Of a stretch of DNA of 64,000 nt, positions 16,892 through 26,500 are shown one piece after another. This DNA comes from Nostoc sp. XA010 (lineage in GTDB: Bacteria; Cyanobacteriota; Cyanobacteriia; Cyanobacteriales; Nostocaceae). Position numbers and translations under genes: made by a program. Within the stretch, counting starts at the first letter, position 1; each line of letters opens with the position of its first letter. The notes below the pieces were generated by a model, which searched no databases, was not told the origin of the DNA, and saw nothing but the letters and a program-made list of their open reading frames with translations. The stretch spans positions 1 through 64,000 of the forward strand of contig NZ_JAIVFX010000025.1 of assembly GCF_020829625.1 (NCBI RefSeq), read 5' to 3'.

Positions 16892-18805
16892 TTATGCAGG
16901 ATTAAGACTTAAATTTACCTGCACAATCATATCGTTGTAATCTTTGTCACCACCATTTGCCAAATCCTCAAAGCCAAAGGTGTTGTTCCCTAACGTCCGA
17001 ATGTGATCTGTCTGGTCTGAGTTAGCACCCAAGAATGCGAAGTAAATATCCTTATTGGCATTGCTATTGAGAATCGCATCGGGAGTACTATCAACAATAA
17101 TAAATGGTGCAAACAGAGAATCAGCCCCGAAAGTCCCAGTGGAATTTGCTGTCCCTTGGTTATTCACTGTCAGGTCAATGCCTGAAACGCGCCCACGCAC
17201 GGCGGCTTGGGCATAACCAGCCTGTCCAACGAGAATATCTGCTTTGCCATCACCATTGGTGTCAATTCCACCATTCCTATCAGCCACCTGATAAAAGCCC
17301 ACATAGTTGTTGTAAGAAGCTTCTCTGTTGACTGCAAAGTTAGCTGTTACCGATTGTGCCACGCCCTGTAAATCAATCAGTTCCCCTTGATACTGATCTT
17401 GTAGACCTGTACCTAAAGTTAGTTGTTTATCTGTTGGCTGAATCGTCACAGCCAAATTTGGGAAGTTGAGAGAAAACCCTTCCTCTTGTGTGTTGTTATT
17501 TGTAGCTGAGGAAAAAGTAACGTTTGAGAAAGAGCTTTTCCCTGAGAGTATATCCTGAGTAGTACTGTTAGATACTAGATAAAATCTGAGTTTGGTATCA
17601 GAGTCAAATTCTAAGATGTTTGTCAGGTCGGCAGGATTAAAACCATTAGGCAGATTGGCAAGGGTAGAGAAAATCAGCTTGGAGCGCAAAAGAGCCGCTT
17701 GCGTATAGCCTTCTGCACCAGGGGCTATGCCGTTAATCCTACCTTGTTCATCGTCAACGGTAAATACACTTAGTTCATTCACCTCTTTGGAGGTGTTGGT
17801 TTTAATCTTGATTGAGAGTTTTCCTTTATCACCTTTAATGTTCAGCTTAGTCTTGACACTAAAGATATCGCCTGTGATGTTTGTCAGTAAAGCAGGTTCG
17901 TTAGCGATCGCAATTGTAAACACATCACTGGCTTTTTCTCCAGCAACATCCTGAGCGGTAACTTTGATGTTTACACTACCTACATCCCGATTCTCAGGAG
18001 TACCACTGAAAGTCCTGGTAGCAGCATCGAAGTTCAACCCTTTCGGTAGAGCGGTATCGTCGTCCAGAGTTGCAGTATAGATGAGGGTATCTCCGACATC
18101 TGGATCGCTGAAGGTGTCATCTGGTACAGTGAAGCTGAAGAAATTACCTTGGGTGGCTTGTTGGTCAAGGATTTCATTTGCCACGACTGGAGGATCATTG
18201 ACATTATTAACCGTGATTGTAAACACATCACTGACTTTTTCTCCAGCAACATCCTGAGCAATAACTTTGATGTTTACACTACCTACGGCCCCATTCGTGG
18301 GAGTACCACTGAAGGTACGGGTAGCAGGATTGAACTTCAACCCATTCGGTAGAGGGGTATCATCGTCCAGAGTTGCAGTGTAAGTGAGGCTATCTGCGAT
18401 ATCTGGATCGCTGAAGGTGTCATCTGGTACAGTGAAGTTGAAGAAAATATCTTCAATGGCTTGTTGGTCTGCGATCGCCTTGGACAAGACTGGAGGATCA
18501 TTGACATTATTAACCGTGATTGTAAACACATCACTGGCTTTTTCTCCAGCAACATCCTGAGCAGTAACTTTGATGTTTACACTACCTACGGCCCCATTCG
18601 TGGGAGTACCACTGAAGGTACGGGTAGCAGGATTGAACTTCAACCCATTCGGTAGAGGGGTATCATCGTCCAGAGTTGCAGTGTAAGTGAGGCTATCTGC
18701 GATATCTGGATCGCTGAAGGTGTCATCTGGTACAGTGAAGTTGAAGAAAATATCTTCAATGGCTTGTTGGTCTGCGATCGCCTTGGACAAGATTGGTGCT
18801 GTCAT
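16892..18805 (-). CDS. Secreted protein with three cadherin-like/He_PIG repeats and a DUF4114 domain
   Basis: A 637-residue protein with no Sec signal peptide. Three tandem immunoglobulin/dystroglycan-cadherin-type repeats of about 100 residues each (6-106, 107-207, 208 to about 305) share the pattern LPNGLKFNPATRTFSGTP and VFTITVNNVNDPPV, rich in Asp for calcium. A middle region with a second module (about 310-480) is followed by a C-terminal DUF4114 domain containing TNGDGKADI and FGFEDLANGGDKDYNDMIV. This architecture is usual for large type I secreted or surface proteins of cyanobacteria. It probably forms an extracellular adhesin or scaffold exported by the neighbouring ABC/HlyD pair. 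Repeats 1 and 2 differ at only two residues. Confidence 0.8.
   Translation of the reverse strand: MTAPILSKAIADQQAIEDIFFNFTVPDDTFSDPDIADSLTYTATLDDDTPLPNGLKFNPATRTFSGTPTNGAVGSVNIKVTAQDVAGEKASDVFTITVNNVNDPPVLSKAIADQQAIEDIFFNFTVPDDTFSDPDIADSLTYTATLDDDTPLPNGLKFNPATRTFSGTPTNGAVGSVNIKVIAQDVAGEKVSDVFTITVNNVNDPPVVANEILDQQATQGNFFSFTVPDDTFSDPDVGDTLIYTATLDDDTALPKGLNFDAATRTFSGTPENRDVGSVNIKVTAQDVAGEKASDVFTIAIANEPALLTNITGDIFSVKTKLNIKGDKGKLSIKIKTNTSKEVNELSVFTVDDEQGRINGIAPGAEGYTQAALLRSKLIFSTLANLPNGFNPADLTNILEFDSDTKLRFYLVSNSTTQDILSGKSSFSNVTFSSATNNNTQEEGFSLNFPNLAVTIQPTDKQLTLGTGLQDQYQGELIDLQGVAQSVTANFAVNREASYNNYVGFYQVADRNGGIDTNGDGKADILVGQAGYAQAAVRGRVSGIDLTVNNQGTANSTGTFGADSLFAPFIIVDSTPDAILNSNANKDIYFAFLGANSDQTDHIRTLGNNTFGFEDLANGGDKDYNDMIVQVNLSLNPA
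18185..18790 (-). repeat. Two near-identical 303-bp coding repeats
   Basis: Codons 6-106 and 107-207 of the cadherin-like protein are almost identical in DNA. The encoded 101-residue units differ only by Thr to Ile and Ala to Val. The third unit (downstream, to about 17890) is clearly diverged, so this is a recent tandem duplication in an older repeat series. Confidence 0.9.
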
Positions 18806-19046
18806 AATCTTAATTGATTAATACTTACTATTTATGAAAATCTTCGCCAAAAAAGGGTATAAAAAAATCAGGCTGAGGTAGTAGAGTTATTGTTTCTTAC
18901 AACGACAACTCAAAAAGCACTCTTGAGCCCGTGCCGGATATCTTATCACTGTTACACTACCGCACATCAGCGCTACAACGGAAGCGGCAGGTTATAAGCA
19001 AGTTAAAATTTGGGACAAAAAGCAGAAGGCTCTTTACTAGCAAATA

Positions 19047-19077
19047 GATCCCCAACTTCTTCAAGAAGTCGGGGATC
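19047..19077. terminator. Palindromic hairpin after the GDPD-phytase gene
   Basis: A 15-bp stem with one mismatch, GATCCCCAACTTCTT/AAGAAGTCGGGGATC, around a single C. It lies about 75 bp beyond the stop of the leftward gene. A related hairpin (GATACCCGACTTCTT ...) sits in the same position after the next phytase gene at 23481-23511. The 344-bp gap 18806-19149 contains no gene. Confidence 0.6.
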
Positions 19078-19149
19078 TGATCCTTGCATTAGCAAAATCG
19101 CTACAGCTTAATTAATGAATGTTGAATCTAAGCTGTAATCATCTTTCGG

Positions 19150-22100
19150 CTAAATGACACTAGCAGAAAAAACGAAATCATTTATTGTGAGGCTAGTTGA
19201 TGCAATTCCCACCAATGAAGCCAACTCTATATTTCCAGTTTTCACGAGAGTGTCCCTACCCTGTTGCAATACCGTTAAATTACTGACGCGAATACCGCCC
19301 AGCCCGATTTTATCAATGCCGATCGCAAAATCAGCCACAATGTTCTTGCTAGTTGGCACATTGGCGTTAGCAATCCAGAATTGGTCAGCACCAGCACCAC
19401 CACTAAGGCGATTACCGCCCTGTTGACCAGCAAATAGCACATCATCACCATCGCCACCGAACAGGGAGTCATTGACACTAGAGAAGAGTTTGTCATCTCC
19501 AGAACCACCGTAGAGACGGTTATTACTACCGCTACTGCGAAGGGTATCATTACTTGAACCACCAAATAATAATTGACGAGAACCTTCAATTACTGTGAGA
19601 TTATCATCACCTTCTGCCCCAAGTAAATTATTACTACCACTAGCTTCCACTACGGTAACAACATCATTACCATTGCCACCATTAGCAGTAGTATTTTGAG
19701 CCGGGCCGTTTTGACCAATAAATATCTGATCGTTACCCTCTTCTGTGGATACTGAAGAGTCACTGCCGACTAGCACTGTGTCTTCACCTTTTCCAGCCTG
19801 GATTGTATTTCCTTTTGTACTTTCTACAAAGTCTGCTCCGTCACCTGTGAATAAAGTTTGATTTGGCTGAACAGTAATATCATCGCTGCTAGTGGAACCA
19901 GAATTAATTTCTTCAGCTTGAGGTTTACCTAAACCAGGAGCAAGATTAAGGGGATTCTCCACCTTCAACAGAATAATTTCATTGTTGTCTATAACTGGAT
20001 TTTGAGGATCATTTCCAGGACGACCTGTAGAGAAGGGATAATTGTTGTCATTAGCTACCAAAATGGTATTTTTGTCAACAACTAAAACATTTTCAATGGT
20101 GACAAATGGTAAGTCAAAGGTGGTTTTGCCATCTCCATTCAAGTCATTGGGGTCTTGGATATTTAACAAGTCTGCAACTTCTTCTTTAGCTACAAAACCA
20201 TTAGAATCTGTTTTAGACAAGTCTATTTTGTAAATCTTCTTAAATTCAGCCGCAGCCCCTTGACCACCATCCCGCTCAATGACTAAGTATTCATTGTCAT
20301 TAATGACTGCTAAATCGCCGATCGCATAAGCAGGATTTTCTAACTTGTAGTAAATTTTGTTGCCAGTGTACTCGCGGCTGGCGATATCAAATTCATTAAT
20401 CCGCAAAGCACCAGCAGGATCACCTTGAACCGTACCCTCTAGCAGCATATAGAGTTTGGTTTTGCTGGCGTTGATTGCTCCGCCTTCAAAACCTTTGGAA
20501 CCACCCAAGTTAGCAAAAGCATCTCCTGAGAGAACATCGGGGTTTTGTGGCGATCGCACTAAGTTATTCTGAGGATCACTCAAGAAATCTCGGACTTTAT
20601 CCCCTGTATATGGGAAGTCTGTGAACAGTGCGTCTACCCCTAATTGAAAGAACTGCTGAAATTCTAGTTCGGGATTACCTTTGTAATCTGCTGCTAAGTA
20701 CTGGTCTTCATCGCGGAAGGTGTAGGGATGAACCTGTAAACCTGCATTGTGAGCATCTTGAATTAAGCTAGTAGGAGGTAACGTTGTCTTATCAGCATCA
20801 TTTACTGCTCCATCCCCATTGACATCATCTGCCAACCCATCACCGTTAGCATCAGTACCTTTGACACTAACAATCATCCGTTTCCAAGGGCCAATACCAT
20901 CAGCATAAGTGGCAATTTCAGCCAAGCCTTGTGGAGTCCGTAAATCACCATAAGTACGAGGATCATTACTGGCTTCCAAATCATAAGGCTGAGTTTCTCT
21001 GAGCGTACCATTTAGCTCAATGCCAGATGCATCTAAAAGTTGGACGAGTGGAATATCCACTCCTGCTTCTGGCATAATGCGATCGTGTAGATCCTTGAGA
21101 TTACCTACTTCAAAGGACTGGATGAAGATCCGACTTGGATCGGTGAAGTTCTCAGCCTTGAGTGTATCGATCAGTATCTCACTGATGTTTCTGTTAATTT
21201 TCTCTGTCGTGCCTACATAAGTTGCTTCTTCAGCAGAATAGGTGGGATGCTTAGTTTCGGGATAGATGCCAATCTTTTTACCTGTCTGGGCTTCTACTTC
21301 CTTAACCAAGTCGATGATTTCGGCGAGAGTGGGAATTTCAAATTGACCATTGAAGGATTGGTCACGGAAAGGTAGACGCTGTATCGCCCTTAAAGTCTTG
21401 ATTTCTTCTAAAGTGAAGTCTTCAGCAAACCAACCTGTGATTTCAGTTCCATCTAGGCTGACTGTTTTCTTGCGATCGGCAAACTGTGGATATTTGCTAA
21501 TATCGTAAACGTCTGTGGTTGTATTGCTTAAATCGACGCTGCCATCAGCACTTAAAATTGCTAAAGCAGGCTCATGACGAGCAATTAACACACCATCTTT
21601 TGTAACTACTAAGTCTGGTTCAATAAAGTCAGCACCGTCTGCAATTGCCTGTTTGTATGCCTCTAGGGTATGTTCTGGAAGATCCCCACTTGCACCTCTG
21701 TGGCCAATTACTTTAGGTGCTTCTCCATTTAAAGTTTTGAATTGGTCAGGTGTAGCGATGGGAGCTTCTAACAACTTACCAGTGGCATCAAAATGCAATA
21801 GATAGGGGCCAAACTCTTCTCCCACCCAGATTGTCCCGTCTTTATCAAAGACGAATGACTCTATATCAAAATCTGCACCAGTCAGTAATCTCTCAGAACT
21901 TTCTTCATTAACTATTTGGAAAGGAATCTTGTTATCGGGATCAGACAGTTGAATGTAATCTAAAACTTTAACGCTGCCATCTCCATTTTCTGTTCCCTTA
22001 AAATTCGGATCTAGACGATTGATTCGCAGTAGAAAATCTGCACTATTGTCTTTGCTACCGTAACCATTATCTGACAAAAAATATAAAGAGTTACTGTTAG

Positions 22101-22245
22101 CAAACTGGACACCGCTAAAGCCCTGTATTGGCTGTCCTGGAAAAGGCCCCGTTCTGCCGTTAGCTGAAATTCCTTCACCAGAAGTTGGCCCATCACCATA
22201 GGTATCAGCAGGTAAAGAAGCAAAGCCGACTAACTCAATTGCCAT
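19150..22245 (-). CDS. RTX protein: esterase-like phytase with an inserted glycerophosphodiester phosphodiesterase
   Basis: A 1031-residue protein without a Sec signal. Residues about 1-175 are the first part of an esterase-like phytase domain (PF13449 type: GFSGVQFANSNSLYFLSDNG, DFDIESFVFDKDGTIWVGEE). A complete GDPD domain follows (about 178-565) with catalytic-type residues His182 in IGHRGAS, Glu209/Asp211 in IEPDLV and His224 in IARHE. The phytase-like domain then resumes (about 570-790; FEGGAINASKTKLYML, DLAVINDNEYLVIERD). RTX repeats of the GGxGxDxL kind cover about 800-950 and end in a C-terminal secretion-signal region (to NDFVFSASVI). It should release phosphate or glycerol phosphate from organic phosphates outside the cell. 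DVNGDGAVNDADKT inside the GDPD is a possible calcium loop. Confidence 0.87.
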   Translation of the reverse strand: MAIELVGFASLPADTYGDGPTSGEGISANGRTGPFPGQPIQGFSGVQFANSNSLYFLSDNGYGSKDNSADFLLRINRLDPNFKGTENGDGSVKVLDYIQLSDPDNKIPFQIVNEESSERLLTGADFDIESFVFDKDGTIWVGEEFGPYLLHFDATGKLLEAPIATPDQFKTLNGEAPKVIGHRGASGDLPEHTLEAYKQAIADGADFIEPDLVVTKDGVLIARHEPALAILSADGSVDLSNTTTDVYDISKYPQFADRKKTVSLDGTEITGWFAEDFTLEEIKTLRAIQRLPFRDQSFNGQFEIPTLAEIIDLVKEVEAQTGKKIGIYPETKHPTYSAEEATYVGTTEKINRNISEILIDTLKAENFTDPSRIFIQSFEVGNLKDLHDRIMPEAGVDIPLVQLLDASGIELNGTLRETQPYDLEASNDPRTYGDLRTPQGLAEIATYADGIGPWKRMIVSVKGTDANGDGLADDVNGDGAVNDADKTTLPPTSLIQDAHNAGLQVHPYTFRDEDQYLAADYKGNPELEFQQFFQLGVDALFTDFPYTGDKVRDFLSDPQNNLVRSPQNPDVLSGDAFANLGGSKGFEGGAINASKTKLYMLLEGTVQGDPAGALRINEFDIASREYTGNKIYYKLENPAYAIGDLAVINDNEYLVIERDGGQGAAAEFKKIYKIDLSKTDSNGFVAKEEVADLLNIQDPNDLNGDGKTTFDLPFVTIENVLVVDKNTILVANDNNYPFSTGRPGNDPQNPVIDNNEIILLKVENPLNLAPGLGKPQAEEINSGSTSSDDITVQPNQTLFTGDGADFVESTKGNTIQAGKGEDTVLVGSDSSVSTEEGNDQIFIGQNGPAQNTTANGGNGNDVVTVVEASGSNNLLGAEGDDNLTVIEGSRQLLFGGSSNDTLRSSGSNNRLYGGSGDDKLFSSVNDSLFGGDGDDVLFAGQQGGNRLSGGAGADQFWIANANVPTSKNIVADFAIGIDKIGLGGIRVSNLTVLQQGRDTLVKTGNIELASLVGIASTSLTINDFVFSASVI

Positions 22246-22900
22246 AGTTTAAAATGTTGGTTTGGTATTGGGATTTAACTGCATCACAAGCTATTGAAGT
22301 TTTCTCATTACTTGTGGAAAAATAAATCATTAACTCAGGCTATAAACCGGAATTACTGGCAAATTTCAGAATTACAAAAATATAGTTTCGGCAAGTCCTT
22401 TTAGCCCAACTTTGTATTAACGTCAAGAATACATTTACGAAAAACGTATTTTGTCAGAGTTATCGAAACCTTGAAACATGATAGTGGAATGTCAACTACT
22501 AATCTGTGTTAGTGAATAATGAGCATCGAAGACTGAGATTCAGAATTTAATGTTGATAGTAGCTATGAGATAACTTAGCTAGCAGTAAAGATGTTTCCAT
22601 GAAAAGATTAAGATAAGATAAAATTAAACAGAAGAAATGATTAAAATATATTTGCAACCTCGTGTACTTGCAAAACTCTGTAATTATCAAAAAATAAAAT
22701 TTCAATTTTGCAGTTTGATATGATGTCCAGTTAAAGTCGTTGACTGTTGACTGAAAACTCGTGAACCGTCAACGGTCAACAGTGAACAATAGCAATGGAA
22801 TATTTTTTTACTTGGAAGTCCCTTAGATTATTTTGAGATTTCCGGTAGCAAATCAATTCATAAGTTCATTACAACAATTGTTGCAATGATTTAAAGGTTT

Positions 22901-23100
22901 CTTATACATGGAAGAGTATTTGTTGCAAAGTATTGAGCAATTGCTGCAACGACTTATATATTTGCAAGAAATACTTAAGCCTTTCTTATACATGGAAGAG
23001 TATTTGTTGCAAAGTATTAAGCAATTGCTGCAACGACTTATACATTTGCAAGAAATACTTAAGCCTTTCTTATACATGGAAGAGTATTTGTTGCAAACGT
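22901..23100. repeat. 84-bp tandem repeat, about 2.4 copies
   Basis: CTTATACATGGAAGAGTATT recurs at 22901, 22985 and 23069, exactly 84 bp apart. Because 84 is divisible by three, several frames stay open. The plus frame from 22908 would encode a 28-residue Leu/Glu/Gln-rich unit (MEEYLLQSIEQLLQRL...) that could be an amphipathic helix. No ribosome binding site or homology supports expression. Confidence 0.85.
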
Positions 23101-23480
23101 TTAAATTTTTACAGATAAATTAGGCGTAAGTTGGGGAGCTACTGCGCCCTTGCGGTTTCCCGACTTAAAGCAAGTGGCGTTTGAGTAACGCTTACGCTCA
23201 ACCCAACCTACTATTCTCTTAACCCAAGTGTATTGCCTTACCAAGAAGCGGAGGGGCTCTTAGCTGGGAGCAGGGGGAGCAAGCCCTACCCGTTCGCGCA
23301 GCGTCTCCAAGAGTTGCCGTGGAGCAGAGCGGAACATGGGTATAAAGCCCCGCCATAAAGGGCGCTCTTGCTGGGGCGGAGTAACAAGCTCCGTCTCAGC
23401 TTTCTCCCTTGCTCCCTGCCCCCTGCTCCCCTGCCTCTTTTGACCATTTGTGTAAATCTTTGCAACTAATGAAATGTTTA

Positions 23481-23511
23481 GATACCCGACTTCTTTAAGA
23501 AGTCAGGTATC
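23481..23511. terminator. Palindromic hairpin after the multi-domain phytase gene
   Basis: GATACCCGACTTCTT pairs with AAGAAGTCAGGTATC around a single T, with one mismatch. It lies 48 bp past the stop codon at 23559. Same family as 19047-19077. Confidence 0.6.
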
Positions 23512-23558
23512 TCGTTGTTCACGAATGATTTAGGATTGGGATAACACTAGGCAACAAA

Positions 23559-26500
23559 CTAAGCCAAGACGCTAGCAGAGAAAACGAAATCATTTGCAGT
23601 TAGGCTCGTTGAGATAATTCCTAGCAATGAAACTAACTCTGTATTTCCGATTTTTACTAAAGTGTTACTACCCTGTTGCGACAGTGTTAGCCCACTAAAT
23701 TGAGTTACGCTAACACCACCAAGCCCGATTTTGTCAATCCCGACTGTAAAATCAGTCACTATGCTCTTGCTAGTTGGCAGACTACCATTAGCAATCCAGA
23801 ATTGATCAATACCAGCACCACCACTCAGGCGTTGGCGCAGCCCCCCGTAGGGATCGCTACCCTGTTGACCAGCAAATAGCACATCATCACCATCGCCACC
23901 ACATAGGGAGTCATTGACATTAGAGAAGAGTTTGTCATCTCCAGAACCACCGTAGAGACGGTTATTGCTACCGCCACTACTAAGGGTATCATTGCCTGAG
24001 CCACCGAATAATGATTGGCGAGAACCTTCAATTACTGTGAGACGATCATCACCTGCTGCCCCAAACAAATTATTACTACCACTGGCTTCCAGCACGACAA
24101 TCAAATCATCACCATTGCCACCATCGGCACTGGTCTTTTGAGCCGGGCTATTTTGACCAATAAATATCTGCTCATTACCGTCATTCCCGGAAACTGAAGA
24201 GTCACTCCCTGCAAGCACTGTGTCATCACCGTTTCCAGCTATGATTGTGTTACCTTGAGCGCCTTCTACAAAGTCTGCTCCGTCACCTGCACTAAAGAAT
24301 TGTCCTGGCTGAAAATTGACAGTATCGCTGTTGCTAGAACCAAAACCGTTCGGGAAAGTAGGCTGTATTGTCAGATTATTGGGTAGTTCGAGAATACCGA
24401 GTTTTTCAGCAGCCGTATTACCTGTAATGTTAAAGTCGTTGTCGTTAATCAAAGCTAGAGTGTTGGGTGCTACCAGTGCCAGACCTTCTAATTTTTCCAC
24501 CCCCGTGTAACCCAACTGAGCAGCATTAGCGATTAGGCTTTTGGTGACAGGGGTAATATTGGCAGCAACTAACTCCGCAGAGGTAAGTTGTTCAATAGTT
24601 TTACCATCTAGCAAGGTAAAGTTAGCAGGGTTATTGATGTTGGTTGCCCCGGCTAAATCAATTTGGTAAATTAGTTTATTGCCAGCAGATGTACCATTGT
24701 CATCTCGCTCAACTACTGCAAATTTGCCGTTACCTAAAGATACTGCATCGCCAATTTTGTCAGTTGCCGGTAAACCTTCTAGGCGATATAAATACTCTCC
24801 TTTTACCTGCTTGGTGACAATATCAAACTCTAGAATTCGCAGGTTTAGAGAAGCTTTAGAGGTCGCATCATTGGCGACATCTGGATTGTCAATTGGACTT
24901 TGGATAAAAGCGTATAATTTATTACCTTCGAGAGCTACAGCTTCAAATCCCCGGTTATTGCGGCGTTGGGCATAAACGAATGGTAATACCTCAGTTCCAA
25001 AAGTTCCCAGTGGTTGATCTGGGTTGGGTGCAGTGGCAGTTCCTTGAGGAATAAAGCGGTCAATTAGTTTACCATTAACGTCAAAGTGGTAAATTGCCGG
25101 ACGGTATTCATCTACCATCCAATAGTCTCCATTTTCCGCAATTACAATACCTTCTAAGTCAGCACCCAAAGGATCGTTAGCTAGAATATTGTTGTCTAAG
25201 TCAACAGCAATTTCATCAGTGTAAGCCAAACCATTTGCCCCAGCTTGCAAATTAGGCAATCCGGTTAATGGTGTTGTCCCATCTTGGCAAAATAGCCCCG
25301 TTCTCTTAGTAATATTGATTTCACCTGTGCTGCGGTTGAGTTCAAAACTGACTATTTCTGGCTGGAAATCGGGTAAGAAAAATGGTCTGTTTGAACCCTC
25401 AGGTTCTCCATTGGGGCCCCGGTCTGTGTGGGTGACAAACTTCAGATTCCCATTTGCTGCAAACCCTTGAAAATACAACCCAGAAAAACCGCCTAAGAAA
25501 ATATCTTGATTTTCAGAGGTTGTTCCTAACTTGGGTAAGTTGTCAAATTCATAAATAGTTAACTTGGGTTGAGCAACAGGATTGCGTGGATCATAACTAG
25601 TGGTGTCAATAGTTAGAGAATTAGGGAAGGCATTGGCAATATTTTCCCAAGGTACAAACTTGAAGTTAGAACTAATATTTTCTTCTTCACCTTCATCGCT
25701 AACTATCTTGGCAGGTTCATTGGAGCCATCTTGAGTGACAAATAAACCAAATGGAAAGTTAGCCCCAAGTGGCACATTAATCACATCTGCACCGTCTGAC
25801 TCTTGTACGCTGTCAATGACCCCATTGATACCAACGGCAAAATTACCCACGTATTCGTTGTTACCTTCACGAGTGTAAGCAACAAAGGTGTTGTCGCCTT
25901 GGCTAGATGCTAATAAGTAGCCTGTGCCATTTTTGCCGTAATAAATGGTCAGTCCTTCTACGTCATTGGTGAGATAATTACCACCCAAATCTCTGACTTG
26001 ATCAATTAGCTTGCCAGTTGTGCCACCGTTTGGTTCTGCTTGGAACTTCCAAATACCGACATTTTCCTGGCCGATGTAGAGGAAACCAGTTTCCTGGTCT
26101 ACTACCATACCCTCTGTTTGCGGATCGCGTTCGCCCTTGGCGTTGGCGAAGCCATTGCTAATTGTCGGTACGGTAAATTCTCGCACTCGTTCAGCCCCAA
26201 TTTTGCCATTACCTTTGTCAATCAGTTTAAACTGAGCAACATCTCCGGTTTCTCGGCGATTGGCAAAGACATAATAATCATTGGTGATTGGACTGCGGTA
26301 TAGGGTAAGCCCGTAAGCACTGCGAGAAGATGAGGAATAAGGTTCTGCAAAAGGTAACCCTTGGAAAAGGGTTCCAATATTGCTGTCGGTGATGTCTTCG
26401 AGGTAATTACCGGGAGTAGTAGAGTTGGGGTTAATTTTGAAGATTGCTAGTTTATCATTACCGCGATCGCTAGCTACGGCAATATCAACAGATTGATTGC

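Larger units (their letters stand above)
22246..23558. other. 1.3-kb gene-free region between the two phytase genes
   Basis: It holds an 84-bp tandem repeat (22901 to about 23100), dispersed-repeat sequence at 23124-23420 (including a CGTTCGCGCAGCGTCTCC element of the kind common in Nostoc-type genomes) and a hairpin at 23481-23511. The left part (22246-22850) is A/T-rich and should carry the promoter of the GDPD-phytase gene; I see no certain -35/-10 pair. Confidence 0.6.
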
